DNA of 11,288 nucleotides from Bacteroidales bacterium (GTDB lineage Bacteria > Bacteroidota > Bacteroidia > Bacteroidales > UBA10428). Location: positions 1-11,288 of the forward strand of contig JAFGQQ010000473.1 of the NCBI GenBank assembly GCA_016935595.1. Reading direction: 5' to 3'. Below, one piece after another: positions 6,158-11,288 of this stretch (positions within the stretch are counted from its first letter, which is position 1; each line of letters opens with the position of its first letter). The position numbers were made by a program, and so were the translations under genes. Under the pieces are notes generated by a model. It searched no databases and had not been told where the DNA came from. It saw only the letters and a program-made list of their open reading frames with translations.

Positions 6158-7423
6158 ATCAAACCCTTCCAGGTAATCAGCAATTCTTCGCAAAAATGAG
6201 CCACCAAGCGCGCCATCAATAACCCTGTGGTCGTATGTTAAAGATAAAAACATCTTATGCCTTATCCCGATTGCATCACCATAAGGAGTTTCAATAACAG
6301 AAGGTTTCTTTTCAATTGAACCGGTTGCCAGAATTGCAACTTGCGGCTGGTTGATAATTGCAGTACCCATAATGTTTCTGAAAGAACCAAAATTTGTTAT
6401 TGTAAAAGTCCCTCCCTGAATATCATCAGGATTAAGTTTATTTTCGCGGGCAGCAATTGCAAGTTTATTAAGTTCTGATGTAAGGCCTGTTATGTTTTTC
6501 TGATCGGCATTTTTAATGACCGGAACAATTAAATTTCCATTTGGAAGAGCTACTGCAATACCTATATTAATGTTTTTTTTATAAATAACATTATAACCAT
6601 CAACGGATACATTTATACCCGGAAAATCATGTAAAGCTTTTGCAACAGCTTCGATAAATACAGGCATGTATGTAATTTTTTCGCCGTATTTTTTCAGAAA
6701 ATCATCTTTTGTTTTCTCCCTCCAATGTACCAATGAAGTAACATCGGCTTCAACAACTGTAGTAACATGGGGAGAAACTTGTTTCGACATTAGCATATGG
6801 TCGGCAATAAGCCTTCGCATCCTGTCCATTTCCATAATTTCATCGCTTTCTGATAGGGCTGGAGAAATCTTAGCAAACTGTTTTTTTTCTGGTTCTTTAA
6901 CCAAATCTGCAACTGGTTGTTTATTAATTCGGTTTTTTAAGTAACTCAGCACATCTTCTTTTCTTACCCGCCCGTTAGTACCTGTTCCATCAATATGTTC
7001 AAGTTCAGTAATACTTATATTTTCTTTTTTTGCTATATTTTTAACTAAGGGAGAGTAAAACCTGCCGGCAGTTGACTTTATTGATGTATTAACGGTTTGG
7101 GTATTTTGCCCCTTGTTATTCTTGCTTTCAGATTCATTTTTATCTGCAGATTTTTCAGATTGTTGCACTTCTTCATTATTTTCCCCATATGAGATAAGGG
7201 CAATTGTTTCACCAACCGGGACTAAATCACCTTCATTGAATAAAAGCTTACTGACAATGCCATCGACCGGAGAAGGAATTTCTGAATCAACTTTATCAGT
7301 AGCTATTTCGAGTAAAACAGTATCTTCTACTACCTTATCGCCAGCTTTTACAAACCATTTGGTAATAGTGGCTTCCTGAACACTCTCGCCCATTTTAGGC
7401 ATTTTTAATTCAAAATGGTTCAT
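6149..7423 (-). CDS. Dihydrolipoamide acyltransferase, E2 of a 2-oxoacid dehydrogenase complex
   Basis: E2 is the structural core of the complex: it accepts the acyl group from E1 on a swinging lipoyl arm and passes it to CoA. The 424 residues show all three parts. The lipoyl domain covers about 4-78, with lysine 44 in TDKVDSE as the attachment site. A charged, low-complexity linker (82-118) is followed by the E1/E3-binding domain at 122-161, ending with GTGTNGRVRKEDVLSYL. The catalytic domain runs from about 195 to 424, with H399 and D403 in the HRVIDG active-site motif and N344 in the conserved TNFG. There is one lipoyl domain, as in branched-chain E2 and many bacterial pyruvate E2 proteins, so the substrate is not settled. 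The start ATG at 7421-7423 gives the expected short N-terminus before the first strand. It is the first gene of the E2-E1-flavodoxin unit, with a promoter candidate 37 bases upstream. Confidence 0.93.
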   Translation of the reverse strand: MNHFELKMPKMGESVQEATITKWFVKAGDKVVEDTVLLEIATDKVDSEIPSPVDGIVSKLLFNEGDLVPVGETIALISYGENNEEVQQSEKSADKNESESKNNKGQNTQTVNTSIKSTAGRFYSPLVKNIAKKENISITELEHIDGTGTNGRVRKEDVLSYLKNRINKQPVADLVKEPEKKQFAKISPALSESDEIMEMDRMRRLIADHMLMSKQVSPHVTTVVEADVTSLVHWREKTKDDFLKKYGEKITYMPVFIEAVAKALHDFPGINVSVDGYNVIYKKNINIGIAVALPNGNLIVPVIKNADQKNITGLTSELNKLAIAARENKLNPDDIQGGTFTITNFGSFRNIMGTAIINQPQVAILATGSIEKKPSVIETPYGDAIGIRHKMFLSLTYDHRVIDGALGGSFLRRIADYLEGFDGE

Positions 7424-7723
7424 ATAGTTGTTATTATAAATTTTTGTTTATTGTAATAACAAACTTAAATAAAATATGTTTAAAAACAGGTTGAATTATC
7501 AATAAATAACATACCGGTAAGGAGATGGCAAAGTAAAAACATATATTGGTTTTGTTGTATAAATTTATAATACTTCCATATCTGTTTATAGCAGAGTAGG
7601 TAGGTTAAATAATGATTACAGAAAGCATTGAACCATCCGATATACCCTAAACCTTTCCTGAAATAAAATCGAGACAAGCTCTAAGAAGATGCATTTCTCC
7701 ATTCATCCAAATTGTGTTACTGC
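7424..7723. other. 300-base intergenic region between M16 peptidase and E2
   Basis: This AT-rich gap holds the promoter candidate for the E2 operon in its left part. A minus-strand frame of 65 codons (7480-7677) is open but shows no family signature: it is rich in Tyr, Phe and Cys and would overlap the promoter. I do not call it a gene. No hairpin with a T-run follows the M16 stop. A stretch around 7620-7645 has a faint D-arm-like look but no acceptor stem or T-arm, so no tRNA is called. Confidence 0.5.
7460..7490 (-). promoter_or_regulatory. Candidate Bacteroidetes-type promoter of the E2-E1-flavodoxin operon
   Basis: On the minus strand, TAAGTTTG (7467 down to 7460) matches the Bacteroidetes -7 consensus TAnnTTTG at every fixed position. 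Nineteen bases further upstream is CCTG (7490-7487), a partial match to the TTTG-type -33 element. Transcription would start near 7453, giving a leader of about 30 bases before the E2 ATG. The region is AT-rich, so chance matches are possible; the spacing is what supports it. Confidence 0.4.
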
Positions 7724-10537
7724 TTATTGGTTTAATATTTCCGGGTATAGAGCAACTTTTACATAATTATCGAGTGCAAAATATCTATTGGCTGCAGATT
7801 TAATATCCTGAATAGTGAGAGATTCAATTTTTGTCCTGTATTCATCAAAAGTTAAAATCGGATTTTCTGTAAAATAAAAAGATTCAAGATTATTTAACCA
7901 AAATGAATTTGTTTTCTCGTTTACTTCCCTCGCCCTGATCATGGTTTCTTTTACCTTAACCAGGTCAACTTCTTCTGGGCCATTGTCTATAATTTTTTTC
8001 ATCTCTAAAAATACAGTTTGCACAAGGCTGTCGACATTATAGGGCGAACATCCAAAGGATATAGAAATTGAATATTCAGGTACAGGAATTTTTTGCATGT
8101 TTTCATTTACACGCACACCATATACCCCTCCTTTATCCTCGCGCATTGATTCACGAAGTTTAATGGATAAAATATCAATTAAAACATTTAATTGTAAGGC
8201 ATTATCATAGGAATATTCAATTGATTTGTTCATTACAATTGATACACGGCTTTTAGGCTCAATGCCTTTCTGTACTTTAATGTTTGTAATCCCTTCAGGA
8301 AAATCAGGATCAACATTTTTCCATGTTTCTATCCGTTTTTTGCTCGGCAATCCGCCAATATATATTTCAAGAAGTGGAAGTAACGAATCAACACTAAAAT
8401 TACCCACAAATACAAATGTAAAATCTCCAGCATCGGCAAAACGGTCTTCTTGCATTGAAACAACTTTTTTTATTTCTATTGAATTAATTTGTTCAGAAGA
8501 TGGCGCAGCTATTGCACGGGGATGGTTCATAGATGTTGCTTTGACCAATGTATCGTAAAAAGTAAAATTTGGATCAGCACTGATATATTTTACCTGGTTT
8601 TCAAGTCTTGAAATATATGATTTAAATGCATTTGTATCGATCCTGATACCTGTAAATTGAAGATAATTTAACTGAAGTAAAGTTTCTATGTCTTTTGGGG
8701 AACAGGAACCTCTAACACCTTCATTCAACTCGTTAATATAGGATTCAACAGAAGCAGTATTGCCTGCCAGCTTTTTTTGCAAAGCAATCATATCAAAGTT
8801 GCCTAACCCACTTTGGTTCATTATATCTGAAGTAACATAAGCAGACACAAAATCTTCATCAGGGTACAATGAATGCCCACCTGGGCTTGTACCCGAAAAC
8901 AAAACCTGGTCGTTTTTATAAAAATTTGGTTTTAAAATTGCTTTTGCACCATTCTTAAAGGTAATTTCAGTATAACCAAATTTTTGGTTTTCTGTTCTGG
9001 ACACAATTTTAGATTTTTTAGGCAACTTTTTTAGTAAAGGTTCATCAACATCAGAGTCGATATATGCTTTCACTTCTTTTTCTTTTGATTGTTTCACAAC
9101 AGCTTTAACTTCATCTTCAGTTGGAATTTGAATAGTCTCATTTTCCGGGGCAGTTATTAAAACCACCCAATTGCTGTTAATCATCCATTTTTTTGCCAAA
9201 TCATTAATTTCATTTATTGAAATACCAGGTACAAATTGTGTTGCCAACAAAAATTCATTTTCAATACCCGGAACCGGTTCCTGCTCAAGAAAGTTGCGAA
9301 TATATTCTTCGGCATAGGTTTTAGATTCTGTTTTATCCTTTTCTTTTATTGCCTTTTTATAAAATGTTAATAATGATTTCTTTTCCCTCTCGAGTTCGGT
9401 TTCATTAAAACCAAATTGTTTCACTTTTTCATTCTCTTCAAGTAATTTATCAAGTGAACTTAAAATCTGATTTTCTTTAGCAACGGCAAATGAAAAATAT
9501 GCATCTTTTGAACGCCCCATAAATCCTCCGTATCCGGAATTAGCATATAAAAAAGGCGTTTCAGGGTTTTGCATTATTTCATTATAGCGCGACCCCATCA
9601 TTTGGTTAAATAATCTCTGAAGAAGCATTTTTCGGTAATCATTTACTGTAATTTCTGCATACTTATCGTGTTTAATAAAGAACTGTATAAGGCTGTAGGT
9701 TGCCTCTTTATCGGTAACAATACTAATTAAAGGTTCATTATTATTTGGAATAGGATATTCAATATGTGGTTTTATATTATCGGGATTAGTAAAATGTGCA
9801 AAATGTTGTTGAATTTTTTTCTCCATTTCAACCGGGTCAATATCACCAACCACAACAACAGCAATCAATTCAGGCCTGTACCAATCTTTGTAAAATTGTT
9901 TCAATGTATCATAAGGGCAGTTTTCAACAATGTCCATTTTTCCTATTGGAAGTCTTTCAGCATAACGGGTATCTTTTAAAACAACAGGTATATACTTTTG
10001 CATCATACGTTCCTGTGCACCAAGTCCTAAGCGCCATTCTTCAACAATTACTTTGCGTTCTTTGTCTATTTCTTCATGCGCAAAAGTTACATTTGAAGCC
10101 CAGTCTTCTAAAACCATAAAAGCTGTATCGAGCAAACCGGGTTTATCGGTTGGTATATAAAGCATATAAACAGTTTCCTCAAAACTTGTATATGCATTTA
10201 GTTCAGCGCCAAACTGAATACCCATCTTTTCAAGAAAATTTACAAGTTCATTTTTTTCGAAATTTTTTGTGCCATTAAAACACATATGCTCGGTAAAATG
10301 CGCTAATCCCTGCTGATTATATGTTTCCTGCAACGAACCGGCATTTACAACTAATCTTAATTCTACCCTTTCTTCGGGAAGATTATTTTTCCGGATATAA
10401 TAAGTCAATCCATTTTCAAGTTTGCCTTTTACAATATTCGGATCAAAAGGGAGGTTGTCTTCTAAAATAAAAGAAGCCTGTCCTGATATACATGCAATAA
10501 TAAAAGTACCTGAAAGAAATAGTAATAATTTTTTCAT
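7724..10537 (-). CDS. M16 family zinc metallopeptidase, exported, full length
   Basis: The 937-residue chain is a two-half M16 (insulinase/pitrilysin-type) peptidase, a clam-shaped enzyme that degrades peptides in its inner chamber. The zinc motif HFTEH is at 80-84, with E83 as the expected general base, and the third ligand lies in ERKVIVEE (160-167), most likely E167. The second M16 domain of the N-terminal half and the C-terminal pair (about 540-937) lack this motif, as is normal. The N-terminus (MKKLLLFLSG then a hydrophobic run to residue 20) is a signal peptide. It may be cleaved after SGQA, or processed at C16, because IIAC fits a lipobox; the protein is therefore periplasmic or membrane-anchored. 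Length agrees with the 900-950 residues of PqqL-like family members. The start ATG at 10535-10537 begins the signal peptide directly. It follows the DUF4293 gene on the same strand after 120 bases, which may or may not mean co-transcription. Confidence 0.93.
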   Translation of the reverse strand: MKKLLLFLSGTFIIACISGQASFILEDNLPFDPNIVKGKLENGLTYYIRKNNLPEERVELRLVVNAGSLQETYNQQGLAHFTEHMCFNGTKNFEKNELVNFLEKMGIQFGAELNAYTSFEETVYMLYIPTDKPGLLDTAFMVLEDWASNVTFAHEEIDKERKVIVEEWRLGLGAQERMMQKYIPVVLKDTRYAERLPIGKMDIVENCPYDTLKQFYKDWYRPELIAVVVVGDIDPVEMEKKIQQHFAHFTNPDNIKPHIEYPIPNNNEPLISIVTDKEATYSLIQFFIKHDKYAEITVNDYRKMLLQRLFNQMMGSRYNEIMQNPETPFLYANSGYGGFMGRSKDAYFSFAVAKENQILSSLDKLLEENEKVKQFGFNETELEREKKSLLTFYKKAIKEKDKTESKTYAEEYIRNFLEQEPVPGIENEFLLATQFVPGISINEINDLAKKWMINSNWVVLITAPENETIQIPTEDEVKAVVKQSKEKEVKAYIDSDVDEPLLKKLPKKSKIVSRTENQKFGYTEITFKNGAKAILKPNFYKNDQVLFSGTSPGGHSLYPDEDFVSAYVTSDIMNQSGLGNFDMIALQKKLAGNTASVESYINELNEGVRGSCSPKDIETLLQLNYLQFTGIRIDTNAFKSYISRLENQVKYISADPNFTFYDTLVKATSMNHPRAIAAPSSEQINSIEIKKVVSMQEDRFADAGDFTFVFVGNFSVDSLLPLLEIYIGGLPSKKRIETWKNVDPDFPEGITNIKVQKGIEPKSRVSIVMNKSIEYSYDNALQLNVLIDILSIKLRESMREDKGGVYGVRVNENMQKIPVPEYSISISFGCSPYNVDSLVQTVFLEMKKIIDNGPEEVDLVKVKETMIRAREVNEKTNSFWLNNLESFYFTENPILTFDEYRTKIESLTIQDIKSAANRYFALDNYVKVALYPEILNQ

Positions 10538-10657
10538 TTGCTTATTTTTAATTTTTAATAGTTATCAACTTTGATTATAGATCATTAAATCTGTTAATTC
10601 TCGTTTGCTTTATATTTTTTTATCATGAATGTTTCATTTTAGAAAAAATTTATGGCG

Positions 10658-11122
10658 TTAACGCAACCGGTCTGCTGAACGGACCAGTTCTTCATCATTT
10701 TTAATTCCTTTGGCTGCAAGAAAAACCAATACAATTGCTATAAAAGGAAAAATAAACGGATACTTATAATAGATTGTGGCATTTAAGGTTTTGGAGAAAT
10801 AATAGGAATAAAACCACATTAAAAAAACCAAACCTAACATAAGAACGATATTAAAAACACACAAGCGTATTTGTTTTAAACGGTTTTTATAAAAAAAGAG
10901 AGTAATTAACAATACTAAAAGTATTATGAACAAAAGAATAGTCAACGAATAAGAGGTAGTGGCATCCATCGAAACATTCATTTCATTAATATCAAGCCCT
11001 TTGAATGTGAAATAAATAATACCGTTATCGGGCAATACAATATGTGCCAGAGGGAAAAAAAATATCATTCCTACAAGAATTAATGCCAAAAATAAATATA
11101 AACTCTGGATTCGCTGTATCAT
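10658..11122 (-). CDS. DUF4293 family membrane protein
   Basis: This 154-residue protein has four predicted membrane spans, at about 7-27, 58-78, 86-108 and 121-140. The N-terminus MIQRIQSLYL and the charged C-terminal tail KNDEELVRSADRLR are the two hallmarks of DUF4293, a family confined largely to Bacteroidetes. Length is normal for the family. A loop between spans 1 and 2 (about 28-57) would face the side opposite to the tail-adjacent loop. Function is unknown; no catalytic or binding residues stand out. The ATG at 11120-11122 gives the expected family start. It lies upstream of the M16 peptidase on the same strand, with a 120-base gap in which I see no strong promoter or terminator. Confidence 0.9.
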   Translation of the reverse strand: MIQRIQSLYLFLALILVGMIFFFPLAHIVLPDNGIIYFTFKGLDINEMNVSMDATTSYSLTILLFIILLVLLITLFFYKNRLKQIRLCVFNIVLMLGLVFLMWFYSYYFSKTLNATIYYKYPFIFPFIAIVLVFLAAKGIKNDEELVRSADRLR

Positions 11123-11141
11123 TATTTTAAATTTAATTTGA

Positions 11142-11149
11142 CAAAAATA
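11142..11149 (-). promoter_or_regulatory. Possible -7 promoter element for DUF4293
   Basis: TATTTTTG on the minus strand matches TAnnTTTG at all fixed positions, about 20 bases before the DUF4293 ATG. No TTTG or TTG lies at the expected distance upstream, and the surrounding DNA is very AT-rich, so this is only a candidate. The rest of the right-hand edge (11150-11288) shows no gene. Confidence 0.22.
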
Positions 11150-11288
11150 TTAAAATAGATTCACTTTTTATCTTTAAATATTTTAATCCACAAATTGACT
11201 TTATTAAAAAGTTTAATTTATTGCTAAATTGAATAAATGAAAGATATTGTATAGCGAAAAATCATAGACTTTTTATTTTGGAACATAG

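Noticed and set aside
7480..7677. A 65-codon open frame on the minus strand upstream of E2
   Set aside because: It has no recognisable domain, is rich in Tyr, Phe and Cys, lacks a ribosome site, and overlaps the best promoter candidate. It is most likely chance.
7712..7721. TTGTGTTACT, identical to 3355-3364, both at the ends of minus-strand genes
   Set aside because: Ten-base matches between any two places are expected many times in a window of this size, and the flanks do not match.

Overview
The window is AT-rich, densely coding DNA from a member of the Bacteroidetes, probably a Bacteroidales-like lineage. The reasons are a DUF4293 membrane protein (a family typical of that phylum), an E1 dehydrogenase with its alpha and beta parts fused in one chain, a short lipobox-type signal on a small secreted protein, weak Shine-Dalgarno sites, and a candidate TAnnTTTG-type promoter in front of the dehydrogenase operon. 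Nothing looks like a tRNA, rRNA, CRISPR array, phage or insertion sequence.

Layout. (1) Bases 1-1124, minus strand: a DUF819 multi-pass membrane protein that runs off the left edge. (2) Bases 1272-3319, plus strand: a tight three-gene unit of a GNAT acetyltransferase, a lipoprotein with a five-bladed beta-propeller, and a second GNAT acetyltransferase of the RimJ/RimL type. The first pair overlaps by 4 bases and the second pair is 3 bases apart. (3) Bases 3316-3363: an inverted repeat that pairs the stop codons of the two convergent genes on either side. (4) Bases 3360-7423, minus strand, transcribed from right to left: E2 acyltransferase, fused E1 alpha/beta of a 2-oxoacid dehydrogenase, then a long-chain flavodoxin. 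A 214-base spacer containing a diverged duplication lies between E2 and E1. (5) Bases 7724-10537, minus strand: a full-length exported M16 zinc peptidase. (6) Bases 10658-11122, minus strand: the DUF4293 membrane protein.

How the genes fit together. E2 and E1 should form the core of a pyruvate or branched-chain 2-oxoacid dehydrogenase complex. The E3 (dihydrolipoamide dehydrogenase) gene is not in the window and must lie elsewhere. The flavodoxin begins 16 bases after the E1 stop and is probably co-transcribed, although such a complex normally passes electrons to NAD through E3. The acetyltransferase/propeller unit is the least ordinary part: two cytoplasmic-type enzymes flank a protein that should be anchored in an envelope membrane. 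I see no strong evidence of a wholly new defence or mobile system. The oddest points are the propeller operon, the altered FMN phosphate loop of the flavodoxin, the E2/E1 spacer duplication, and the stop-codon palindrome.
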